From the NCBI RefSeq assembly GCF_023284005.1, contig NZ_JAKIKS010000011.1, positions 1 to 64,000 on the forward strand: DNA of 64,000 nucleotides, given 5' to 3'. Each line of letters starts with the position of its first letter. Positions within the stretch are counted from its first letter, which is position 1. Shown here in pieces: positions 8,501-17,900 of this stretch. The notes beneath the pieces were generated by a model that ran no database searches, was not told where the DNA came from, and saw nothing but the letters and a program-made list of their open reading frames with translations. Origin of the DNA: Shewanella surugensis. Its GTDB lineage: Bacteria; Pseudomonadota; Gammaproteobacteria; Enterobacterales; Shewanellaceae. Position numbers and translations under genes: made by a program.

Positions 8501-11367
8501 AAAAATACAAAGCGATCTTCTTTGACTTTAGGTAAAAAGTTGTCTTGAGATCCATTATCCCGCTTATCCTGTAATCTTGGACCCACTCGATTTAAATAGG
8601 CTAATGAAGCAGTGGCAGGCACTAAAAAGGCATCATGGGTCGTTAATAATGTATTTGAGGCCCGTGCCAAAGATGAAAACTCCAAGGATAAAAGTGCCGC
8701 GTCATGAGAAACGGCAATGCCGACTTCACCCTCTCCGCCTTTATGCCCTTGCTCTGGCTCTGGAAAAGCAGAAACCGCTTTGTGACGTTTATACTGTCCA
8801 CTTTTATAACGAGTATCACTGTCATAACGACTCTCACCATTAGCAATGGCAGACTCACTGATGATCAGTTGACTCACACTAGAATGAAATAAAATATCAT
8901 CAGGTGACGACACACCGATTGAAACCGTCCGCCTACCCAGGATCGCTAACAACATAGCATAGGAACATTGACTTTTTTGAGCTAACCAATCAATAAGCCA
9001 AGCAATATAATTAACCGGACAAAGCTGACTGCCCGCATAACAACATAAATACGTTAGACTCGCTTGCCACATCGTCGGTGGATCCAGCATCTTTGCCAGC
9101 CTATCCACTCTCATCGGCGCCGTCAGCCCTTGTCTATGATGATCATCCTTGATGGCCTTAGTCAATATGAGCCGACACTGCATCGCTTCTTGCTTCATCA
9201 GCCATTGGATCAATGACACGACGTTCGGCATAATGTCAACAAGACTCAGTAAGGTAAAAAACAACTTTTCTGATATGAAGACAACTAATTGCCTCTGTAT
9301 GGAAGATTGTAACAGCAAACGACTCAACACAAGCTGCAGCCCTTGAGGTCGATTGAGTGTCAATTGAGCCAGAAGCGTTAACAATTGAGGTTCATTTTTC
9401 GCATAAATGAGTTCGATCAATAGCGCATTGAGTCTTTCTATGCCCTCATGTATCCCCTTATCTTTATTTGTATGGAGCCTATACAACCAAAAGGGATCCT
9501 CCTCAAAGGCTTGCACAATATGCTCATTACTTATTTCCTTATGGATCTCTTCTTCAACATTCTGTTCCTCATCAATAACACGCGTTTGAAAGTCCATATC
9601 TTGAAGCAGCTGTAACATACTAAGTTTCAAGGGAGAAGGTTTTGTCACACCGGCTAAGGACACACATAAACTTTGATGTAATTGCCCAGCATACACATTA
9701 TGATGTGACGCCATATTTTTAATCATATGAGTCAAATAACTTTTACGATTAAATTGACTGCCTCTATCCACCAGCAAATACCCAAGCGTAAATTCCCAAA
9801 AGTGCCCATTAAGGGATGCAATAGGCAGTGGACCTTTTGATGCTATAGCAGGCTGTCGATGCTTTACGCTTTTTCCTTGCCTGTCATGATGAACCACACG
9901 AGAAGGCAACCCCTCCTTTAGCGCCGTACTTGTTTTCTCACTTTGACTCTTTTCAAACGTGAGAGTTTCAACCGATTGTAATTGCCTATGCAACTCAACA
10001 ATAAACACATATTCCACCGGCTCCAGCAGCTTAAGGATATCAATTAGCATGGACAAACTCAGTACTCTCGCAAGCTTACCTCTACGCTGACTTTGCTGAG
10101 CATGATGACGAAAGGCATGAATGAAAAAATGTCGATAGGGTCCCATTGCCAACGGCCAACACTCGAAGAGCTTATCCTTACGACTCTCTATTAGGCCTTG
10201 TAATATCTTACCTTGTATAACAATATCATCTGCTAATACTGGACGATGATAAGAAGTCATATTATCCAATGTAATATGTGGCTCACGACTCACTGACGTT
10301 TGATTAAAACGTTGCCCCTCAGCTTGCGGATGTAAGTCTATTGCAACCGAGACAGGAAATGTATTATTATGGACATTATGCGATTGCAGTCCATGCCTAG
10401 GCGGTAAAATAACGCCCCATGAATGGGTATTCGCATGTGACGCTAAAGGATAAATGTTCTGCTTTTGGTCTTTTAATTGATCGTTTAATATTTGGCGCTT
10501 TAAGTGGCTTTCTCCTGTCTGTATCCAATGCTCTACATGACTTCGTATCCCTACAACATTTTCTGTCGGCAAATAATCCTCAAGTGTACCCAAACACATT
10601 ATCATGAACGGCATATCATCGACGTTATCAATATCAGAAATGGTGCCTTTACCCCAGGAAAGCCGCTTTAATAACCCGTGGAAAAATCTTTTCAACGCGA
10701 ATGGCAATAATTGCAAAATCAAGCGTCTGACCATATCACTTCTCTTTTTCGCTTGATGAGACGTGCTAGAAGTGGATGTATTGGCTTTATCAAGTAAGTA
10801 GCGATAGATATGATCAGCATATTGCAGCACATAGCCAGACAAATTCCGTTCAAAATCAGCCTGATCCACATTCCAAGGCAAGTAGCCAAATAACAAATAA
10901 AATGATAATTGCTGCCATTTTATCGCCTGCTGATGACGAATATTGACTAATGGGTTGTTATCCGTTGCTCCAAGGCTGGAGTGAAGTGGTTTATTGGCGA
11001 TGTGAGTCTCTCCCTCCCCCCTATTATCAATGACATTATCGATTACACTCTCTACTACATTATCTACCCCACAGCCTGAAGCTGATGACATCAGATTTAA
11101 CAATGTCTGTTTTAATACTCTCGGTAATTTGTCTTCTAATTGAGTGAAAAAATCTTGTCCCTGAATACAGCCTAAATCAATTTCTAACTTATCAATTTGG
11201 ATCACTTGATGATGAATAGCACACTCACTAAACACTTTATCGATAAGGGGCAAAATCGTCTGAGTCATAAAGCGTCCAGCTTGCATTTGAAACAGATCAT
11301 TTTGATACTGTGAATCGAAAGTCACATCAAACGTTGCTTGCTCAATTAAATGCTCACATTCTGCCAT
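5593..11367 (-). CDS. Giant CIS_TMP-family protein (contractile injection system 'tape measure' family)
   Basis: About 1924 residues. The first about 60 residues (LIEQATFDVTF ... IDKLEIDLG) match the N-terminus of the Pfam family named contractile injection system tape measure protein. The C-terminal part (AGLVLIAPYIPRLLTVLG near 1760; LLAQLVSG and KLLCGLSLSMPI near 1800-1840) matches its C-terminal signature. Between them, a repeated helical unit recurs: FYLLFGYLPW near 150, FTLGYLLVDRGSQFN near 520, LTYLCCYAG near 770, and TLSYLFLAKEKPFN near 1100. Hydrophilic linkers separate the units. Despite the family name it is not an obvious coiled-coil ruler; its role may be in baseplate or assembly. 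An in-frame TTG at 11388 is an alternative start; I chose the ATG at 11367 because neither has a strong ribosome site. Confidence 0.85.
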   Translation of the reverse strand: MAECEHLIEQATFDVTFDSQYQNDLFQMQAGRFMTQTILPLIDKVFSECAIHHQVIQIDKLEIDLGCIQGQDFFTQLEDKLPRVLKQTLLNLMSSASGCGVDNVVESVIDNVIDNRGEGETHIANKPLHSSLGATDNNPLVNIRHQQAIKWQQLSFYLLFGYLPWNVDQADFERNLSGYVLQYADHIYRYLLDKANTSTSSTSHQAKKRSDMVRRLILQLLPFALKRFFHGLLKRLSWGKGTISDIDNVDDMPFMIMCLGTLEDYLPTENVVGIRSHVEHWIQTGESHLKRQILNDQLKDQKQNIYPLASHANTHSWGVILPPRHGLQSHNVHNNTFPVSVAIDLHPQAEGQRFNQTSVSREPHITLDNMTSYHRPVLADDIVIQGKILQGLIESRKDKLFECWPLAMGPYRHFFIHAFRHHAQQSQRRGKLARVLSLSMLIDILKLLEPVEYVFIVELHRQLQSVETLTFEKSQSEKTSTALKEGLPSRVVHHDRQGKSVKHRQPAIASKGPLPIASLNGHFWEFTLGYLLVDRGSQFNRKSYLTHMIKNMASHHNVYAGQLHQSLCVSLAGVTKPSPLKLSMLQLLQDMDFQTRVIDEEQNVEEEIHKEISNEHIVQAFEEDPFWLYRLHTNKDKGIHEGIERLNALLIELIYAKNEPQLLTLLAQLTLNRPQGLQLVLSRLLLQSSIQRQLVVFISEKLFFTLLSLVDIMPNVVSLIQWLMKQEAMQCRLILTKAIKDDHHRQGLTAPMRVDRLAKMLDPPTMWQASLTYLCCYAGSQLCPVNYIAWLIDWLAQKSQCSYAMLLAILGRRTVSIGVSSPDDILFHSSVSQLIISESAIANGESRYDSDTRYKSGQYKRHKAVSAFPEPEQGHKGGEGEVGIAVSHDAALLSLEFSSLARASNTLLTTHDAFLVPATASLAYLNRVGPRLQDKRDNGSQDNFLPKVKEDRFVFLALFGEALKMRNVEQLQGVWPSLFQYADHQHNPHKTSIKHLLMHYGAQSNVRYFLSFHLTEQQLIQLCLLFVPAAGGLLRSMLELAPYCYLSPALFKAKSPHGHRMNANRSNGSREHDQGGHTGLSLMFNRACTVNKGDIAPYLWGATLSYLFLAKEKPFNSQSYLDSLIKQLAAHYNLHYGHFLHLVIQGLSTRSTVSFKLRRLNHMLIQSLNRLIEPHALVEKTDNRALGLLQKEVGLQAPRDDNEWDRMGHHTRHSDPDTVDIGSGVAILANAHVCEFHIERLLQIEEAQIHQVLNAERLYFSLWDRLKQSWIKPKSLKGAACDDQGQGDENEITVLSSGFTDDFILLAKVYPLLFWRLCLRLSHDKMPWAQVCGSFTSSQARRLSRLLCAFYQEAVSKAAFYKDSNQERYQASPVLRDHTQQANVITEDNNNHDCDSQKSETISLWFQSVADFECLSSALSPSACSSVERLSQAPPNKTPSTASHEIMVEDIPTRGPKRVSLRRKNKHYFLLVDALYAVMQRAEDHQAQQQGDPLRGNRRSDEQDLFVQQMQTCLDEAPEMVLRLFSALSEGALNMSPPHGVKSLEIASFTSLSQAECVLQQFDKADVLQRVVMFLPEEVLQHLLVLSKSTDYLKAQVLSDLLIQACYGLFSCTKELERLKWRYLYQFFILEERRFSQTVLTDLFVDFLLEVIPSSQYSPRLATLLSKPSLQANASKEALATVASTKECKQAMCHALKGYRLKEYQPEVEILKAILAPDIGSSVFNQQQQANKKLSTVKHSDQTSQWDFDPQVEEQSQRIYINNAGLVLIAPYIPRLLTVLGVVSPPQTHMIQDKQKAVHLLAQLVSGKDVNAEYLLVFNKLLCGLSLSMPISTSTDITLKEKQTIDNLLNSVITHWQAIGKTSISGFRETFLQRDGVLSKDNEKNHWHLQVQPKAFDMLLDKLPWSYSLIKLPWMECPLHVTWR

Positions 11368-11402
11368 ATTCGTCCGCTTCTGGGTCAAGTAAGGTGTTGC
11401 TA

Positions 11403-14039
11403 CTATGAATGGCTTACTTGTAAAAAATCTAATAACTGCGCAGCCAATCCGTCACACTCTTTAGAGGGGCAAAGTGATAATCGTCTCGCCTCAATCCAAG
11501 GAAGATATAACGATTCAAAATGATGCAGTGCTTCAAACTCGAGCCAATGACATATGGGTTGAATATGAGCTGGGCAATGTTTATTGACCTCATCCTCAAC
11601 CAAACCTCTAAAGCCTTGCTCAATGGTACGACTGGTAAATCCAGACATAACAATATGAACAAAAAAAGACAAAGAGTCGGTGTTCTTTACCGTTTTCGCC
11701 GCTTGAGGAGTATCGTTCAATGATGGAGGAGACGTAGAAAGAGGTCGTAATAATATCGGCTCAACGACATACATGCCTTCGCTTTGGGTATTAACATACT
11801 TGATATAGTGATTGAGCAATTGTATAAGCCTAACGGCTTTATTTAAGCTATGACTCTCCCCAATATAAATACGCAGACTGTCTTTATCATTGAAGCGATA
11901 TTCAAAAAAGAGATGATAAACGGTCTCTTTTTGATATATTTTAAAATATTTCGGTTTATGCCCCTTTGTCAAAAAGGTCTTGCTGATCAATTTATGATGA
12001 AACAAAGGCAGTTGTAACAATATTTTCTCTATTTTCAGTATACTCAAGGATTGTCTGGCATCATTTAAAGGCACTTCATTCAAAGGATCTTGAAAGGCCA
12101 CAGCCTGACTTTCTGCTAAGCCTTCCATCCATTCAAACTCAGAATGGGGACTCATTTCTTGCTGATACTCATCATCTGTGACTAAGGTGAGTCCAGCTAA
12201 ATATTGACAGTAAGGAGCTGCACTCTCAAACAATCCTAAGTGATGACAAAGACGAGCGTGAAAGCCGCCTTTATTCTTATGCGGTTCTTGGTATCGACGA
12301 TAATCAAACCCGCCGGCTCTTTCTTTCCCTATAGAGATGATATTTTTTAAAAAAGCAATTTTATGATCTAATAACCTTTCATCAAGGGAAGGCTCTTCAT
12401 CATAGTGATATTGCCTTAAAACATGCCCATCACACTGCTCTCCATAGAGGGCAATTAAATAATCTATCACTCGGCTTTTACGCTCAATAAAAGGATCAAA
12501 CTTAGCCAGGATAGAATCAAAAACAGTTTGCGCGTTTTGGGGATATAAAGTATGAATATGTTTAATCTCATTTTGAGAAAAAGTATGGAACTGATAACTT
12601 TTTTGAGGTTTATCGATAGAAAACAATTGCCTAACCCCTTGCGTATTCGCCCTGAAGTTTGCCATTAATTGTTCAAAGATCAATAAATACCCTCTAAGCT
12701 GACTCACCTTGGCTTTGTCTTCTGCTGGCGATGAAGCCATCATGCCATATTGCCCTAATTGATAATGAATAGGGAATTGCTCCAAAATGGAAGAATAAGG
12801 CATTAACCAAGGATATATTCCCTTTGGAGATTGATAAATTGAACTGATCTCTTGCCTAACAAAACGTAACGAGTATTGTTTAAAGCGTCTCAATTCCAGA
12901 CGCGCCTTCACATTACTAATATTGTTAATACAACTTTCTTGCTGCTGACTTAATATCACCTTAAGATCCGCTTCTTTTTGAGGTAATTTAAACCAAACTT
13001 TGTCTTGAATAACCTCATGCTCTTGAGCTGATTGCGTGTGATTTTTTGCCGCAGTGTCTTCTATCGTCATGCCTTCAGCAATAAACACGCCTTCGACTAA
13101 TTGGACGAGTTTTTGTAGCTGTAGATTTGAAACTCGATTAACGCCCTTAATGTTCAGAATTAAACTATAAAGCGATGATAAGGTGTTTACCGACTGTTGC
13201 TGATTGATGACTTTCCCATGGGTTAGCTGAGGCCCAAGTAAAATCGTGTCTAAACCGGCTCCCAATCTTTTTCTCTCTTCATAAGTCACTATATCTCGTT
13301 TACCCATTAGCCACTCCTGAGTGGCAAAATAAATGTCGGCTAACACCTCATTACAATCAACCGTAGGCTCAATGCCAATATTAGCCACCAACTCATATCC
13401 CTGTAATTCAAGGATCCTGACCGCCTCAATATCTTCACATAGCTGTCGGTTACGTCCATAAATACCACTGACCTTCTCAATGATTTTTTGCCGCAAACTG
13501 TCACGTTGCTGACATCGCTTAAAAGCCTCTGACGTCAGCTGGAGATCAATTCGATACAATCCTTGCAACTGATTGTCTGTTTCTGCGCCCCTTTTCAAAG
13601 CAGGCAGTGCAACAGGCCATACCCACACCTTATCTACCTCTTCCACAGCATCTAAAATCACGGCTTCATAATCGGTCGGGGTACAGGGTCTTGCTGGAAA
13701 AATATCTTGTGGAGAATGTAAAGCCAAACGGTCCAGATCCAGCTGATCTAAATGATCCACTAAATAATTTTCAACATTAAACTGGGTTTGGTACATTAAT
13801 TCGGTTAAAGCAAAACAAGTCTGTTCAAGAATGGTGACGCCTGGATCATGTGTATTAAAATCAGTCCATACCTCGCCTGAAAAGCTCTGTGCATAAGCGA
13901 TCCCAGCTTGCCTTAAGCTATCAAAACTTAATCCTGCCTCTTTGGGATTATTATGGCTATGTCGTTTAAGGCTACCGTTATCTTGAAGCCCTTTATACTG
14001 TTTTTCAGGTTGAGATTGGCTCTTCGGTTGCAGGCTCAT
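11403..14039 (-). CDS. CIS baseplate wedge protein (Afp12/Pvc12-like)
   Basis: About 878 residues. The N-terminal region carries the baseplate signature around EVWTDFNTHDPGVTILEQ, followed by CFALTELMYQT, typical of the large wedge proteins of CIS baseplates that pair with the baseplate J protein. The rest is large, mixed alpha/beta, without signal or membrane segments. I take the ATG at 14039, which follows AAAGGTGG at suitable spacing. An upstream in-frame ATG at 14072 would add 11 residues. The gene sits between the fibre-like gene and CIS_TMP in the same operon, as expected for a structural baseplate component. Confidence 0.8.
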   Translation of the reverse strand: MSLQPKSQSQPEKQYKGLQDNGSLKRHSHNNPKEAGLSFDSLRQAGIAYAQSFSGEVWTDFNTHDPGVTILEQTCFALTELMYQTQFNVENYLVDHLDQLDLDRLALHSPQDIFPARPCTPTDYEAVILDAVEEVDKVWVWPVALPALKRGAETDNQLQGLYRIDLQLTSEAFKRCQQRDSLRQKIIEKVSGIYGRNRQLCEDIEAVRILELQGYELVANIGIEPTVDCNEVLADIYFATQEWLMGKRDIVTYEERKRLGAGLDTILLGPQLTHGKVINQQQSVNTLSSLYSLILNIKGVNRVSNLQLQKLVQLVEGVFIAEGMTIEDTAAKNHTQSAQEHEVIQDKVWFKLPQKEADLKVILSQQQESCINNISNVKARLELRRFKQYSLRFVRQEISSIYQSPKGIYPWLMPYSSILEQFPIHYQLGQYGMMASSPAEDKAKVSQLRGYLLIFEQLMANFRANTQGVRQLFSIDKPQKSYQFHTFSQNEIKHIHTLYPQNAQTVFDSILAKFDPFIERKSRVIDYLIALYGEQCDGHVLRQYHYDEEPSLDERLLDHKIAFLKNIISIGKERAGGFDYRRYQEPHKNKGGFHARLCHHLGLFESAAPYCQYLAGLTLVTDDEYQQEMSPHSEFEWMEGLAESQAVAFQDPLNEVPLNDARQSLSILKIEKILLQLPLFHHKLISKTFLTKGHKPKYFKIYQKETVYHLFFEYRFNDKDSLRIYIGESHSLNKAVRLIQLLNHYIKYVNTQSEGMYVVEPILLRPLSTSPPSLNDTPQAAKTVKNTDSLSFFVHIVMSGFTSRTIEQGFRGLVEDEVNKHCPAHIQPICHWLEFEALHHFESLYLPWIEARRLSLCPSKECDGLAAQLLDFLQVSHS

Positions 14040-14119
14040 ATTCAATCCACCTTTCCCTTTGTGCGCTGTCATTCGTTCTGTACGCTACCTATCTGTCGCA
14101 TCCGCTTTTTATATTAGCT

Positions 14120-14989
14120 TTATTGCGATCCATCCACTGGCAATTGACTGTCTGCCATATACTCATCAAACCAAAGGCGTGTCATGTGATAACGGATCAC
14201 CATCCCCTCACCATAACGGGTGTTTGAACGCATTTGTAAATAATAGGGCCGGTAAGCACCATGATCATTATCATTCGCCTTAACCTCTATCCAGCGTAAT
14301 TTGACTTTATCTGCCCGAGAGCCATAAAACGCATGATATGCATGAATTTGTTTCTTCCAATTAAAGAGATTAAACCAGCGAGAAAACCATGATGCGTTAG
14401 GATTACAGGTATTTAAGGCTATCGCATGCAGTAATCCATATCGTCCACTGCGTTTTATGCCAACACCAGCCATGATTTCAAATGCTTGGCACCCTTCTAA
14501 CAAGGGGGTAATATTGTACCAATGCCCATCAGCCTTAATATAAGGAAGATGATGGCTTTCTTCATCAAACAAACCTCCCATTCGTCCCTTCGCTTTAACA
14601 ATGCCATTCACATCTAAACATTGAGCCGGAGAGGTGCGGTTGATCCCAACGTGTCCTTCTTGAGTTAGTGAAAATATACTCTGCTGAGACGGCTTATCAA
14701 CTTGCGTCTCTAATGGGTTATGAGCACTGGGCTGAAATAAAAGTGAGTCAGTCGCATCATCGAACCTAATCGACCATAACGTTGAACCATTACCTTCTTC
14801 ACGATAAAAGCTCATTAAACTTGCTGACTCCCCTAAAGAAGACACTTTAAATCCTTCTGATTGCGTTTTATCAAATCCTTCATCGAGTGTATTTAAAGAA
14901 GAATCAATCAAGTCTGAAAAATGTTCCGATGAAGGCAATGCCCCTTTCCTAAAATAGTTTTTTAAGGTACTGCGATTGCGTTTCGCCAT
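14120..14989 (-). CDS. CIS fibre-like / baseplate-associated protein
   Basis: 289 residues. The start codon directly abuts the stop of the baseplate J gene, and the ribosome site (GAGGTGA) lies inside that gene. The N-terminus is basic and helical (LKNYFRKGALPSSEHFSDLIDSS), resembling short attachment segments found in CIS fibre-type proteins. A GHVGINRTSPAQCLDVNGIV motif (around 110-135) is typical of the repetitive collar before the head of trimeric tail fibres. The C-terminal half is beta-rich and aromatic, as in a receptor-binding head. Its location among baseplate genes suggests a short fibre or a baseplate plug. I know no precise family name, and there is no intramolecular chaperone (S74) motif. 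Confidence 0.55.
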   Translation of the reverse strand: MAKRNRSTLKNYFRKGALPSSEHFSDLIDSSLNTLDEGFDKTQSEGFKVSSLGESASLMSFYREEGNGSTLWSIRFDDATDSLLFQPSAHNPLETQVDKPSQQSIFSLTQEGHVGINRTSPAQCLDVNGIVKAKGRMGGLFDEESHHLPYIKADGHWYNITPLLEGCQAFEIMAGVGIKRSGRYGLLHAIALNTCNPNASWFSRWFNLFNWKKQIHAYHAFYGSRADKVKLRWIEVKANDNDHGAYRPYYLQMRSNTRYGEGMVIRYHMTRLWFDEYMADSQLPVDGSQ

Positions 14990-17900
14990 TTACTTCACCT
15001 CATTACTCTCTTCGGGCTGCTGTTGACAGCTTTGGCTAGATAAATCGTCACCAATAATGAAATTCTCACCGACCGTTAACGCATCGATCCCCGTGATACT
15101 TGGCGCTAAATAGACTTCTTCCTCGATACATTCAATCATATGATGCTCAAGTGACATTAAAATACTCCAAGGTCGACTAGGAAAAATATCCGTTTCAAGC
15201 ACCGCGATAGTGGGGGATGCCTCTTGAGAAGTATCTTGCCGCATATTTTGAGCAGCAGTATTATCGAATGCCGAGTCTCTTAACTGATAATAAGGCAACA
15301 GACTGTCTTGCTCTTCAACAAGATGTAATACCGATAATTGAGTCACAAAACTAACGTAATCCAATTGATGAATAAAAGAGTCAATATCTTTCGTTTTAAC
15401 ATGCCAACCTAAGCCTAGATTACTATTTTTAACGACAGCGGTTTCCAACCCCGTCTGTCCTCTATTCGCTTCAGTCCAAGGACATAGGTATTCACAAATA
15501 TCATGATTTAATTGGGCCATTAACGCCCCTTTATTCATATTGGACGTAAACTTAACCTTGCAGCGTACTTGAAGAGACTCATATTCAGGTTCTCGTACTT
15601 CCACTTGAACAAATGCCGAGCAGAGATCCTGAACAAATATTGTTACTTGCTTTAAGAGCACATCACTTAAACTAACGGCATTGCAACGTCCGTGGTGACA
15701 TTGAGTCACTTTAGGCCTGACTACGATCAATAAATGCCCAGGAAAAACACCTTGTTTGGGATACACAATATTAGGTAAACAAGCCACTTTATCAATATGA
15801 CTAAAAGCTTGTAAAATAAGGCGTTCATAATCCCATGTACTGATCGCGCGACCTTTATGCCTTAACCTTTCACTCGCTCTTTGAACCAATTCCCATTGTT
15901 GCTCTTTTCTATGCCCCCCAAATACAGGCGTTTTTTGATCTATTGTCCCCATTTCAGCAATACTGGGGATCGCCCGCCATTTATCACTGATGGTGCCACC
16001 TTGCGCAATGGGTGCTTGTGGCGCTCCCTTATCAAGGTTGCCTGTGGATGGAAGCTTGCGCGTCACCGTCGCCCCCTGCACGGAAACACTGTAACACTTC
16101 GAAAATAATGATAATGTATTATTTGATACCACACTTATCCAGAATAATCCTGCGGGCATGATTGAATGAATTTGATTAAGGGCTTCCGGTAAATCTAAAG
16201 TCACAATCCCAGAAGTCAGTAGGCCTTGCGTGGAATCTGAAAGCACGTTTTTATCGGATAATGTTTTCCACTGATTATTCATTAGATATAACCAGGTTAA
16301 CGATGGCTCCGATCGTTCATCATAACTCTCTTTTTTTGTATTATGGGACAAGGTGCTATTTTCTTGATCCATATTAGAATCAAGATGGAAAAAAAGCTGA
16401 ATAACCCCACTTAAAGATGTCCCCGATAATCCAATAAATAAATGCCCATCAGCGCGATATCGAGGAAATAAATAGTGCCTCATGTCTTGACTAGACACTC
16501 TTTTTGGCGATGTTGACGAGTCGGTTTGAAAAGGATAAATGCGTTCAAAACCAAAAGGATGAATATGAACAACCGATTGTAAGCTTTGCATGTTCATTTG
16601 AGTATGAGAAAAATCAATCATGGCACTGGCTTTATAATTAAGACTAAACCGTTCAATAATCGGAGTGTAAGGTAAATTAGGCAGCGGTCTTTGATGGCGT
16701 TTTGTCTTCGCATTGTCAACCAATAACTGGGTTAATAGAGGCGTATAATCACGATGTCCAAAGCCCATTTTAGGTGACACTAACGTCAGTTTAAAAAAGC
16801 CGCCTCGACTCTTTAAATTATAATCAAATGAAGCACTGTCAAACACCTCTTTTTTGTTTCGACTAGGCTCAAACACACTGTCATAATTAACATTAGCAAT
16901 AATATGACTTTGACTGCGTAATACGTCCTCATCCGACGCACTAAATAATAAATAGCGTTTATGATCAGAGCACCATCCGCCTTCTTTTAACCAACCCAGT
17001 TCAACGAGAAAATGCTCATTGACGATATTGTCAGGGTATTGTGCATAATGAAATGCAAAACCGGTTTTCTCTGTAGGCAGTTCTGACCAAGTGATCGTCA
17101 TGGCAATATGCTTAATATTCTTCAATGCCATTTCATGACTACCGAAAATAAAATGAGACTGCAGACTCGCTTGAGCACCAAAAGGATGAAAAGACTTACT
17201 CGGATCGACTCGGCCATGCTGATTATAAGCGACCAGCTCAGTGATCCCAGCGACATCCACCTCAAACTGAATACTACTGAGTAATAAGGCCCTAAAAATG
17301 GAATAAGGGAAAAAAGTCGCTAAGGGATTGATCGTCAATTGCACCCCTGGCGAAGGCATTGTCCAATCTTGCCCATTAAACTGACAAGCATAAGGCATCA
17401 ATGCAGGAAATGAGGGGGGTAAGATCAACGTAAACCTAAAACCATACTCCCCTTCATCATGATTGACTAACGGATGTATTTGATATTTTTGAAGTGATCT
17501 CCAGCCAACCTCCGTGCTTAATTGAATATTAAACATGGTTTCATAAAGCTGATAAAAGGTCAGTAAGCGAGACTGACTCAATAAGCGCAATAATCTGGAC
17601 AGATCTTTTCCATCGAGAAGTGACGTCACTTTCTTTTTTACTAAAAGGAGATCGGTTTCATTGAGCCAAGGTTGACATTGTTCAATGGATGTTTCATCCA
17701 TTTTCGACGTTTCAATCGAAAGTGTGTGGCGACTAAAAAGTCGCCCCAATAATCGATACAGCAATGGTACGCTCTGGCAAGACGTTAATAACCCCAATAA
17801 GTAGTACTTATATAAACTCCGCCTGAGTGAATGAATATTCTTTTCAGATAATAATGTTTGTAAACTGGCCTCATCGAGACGAAAGGCATTGTCATGAAAA

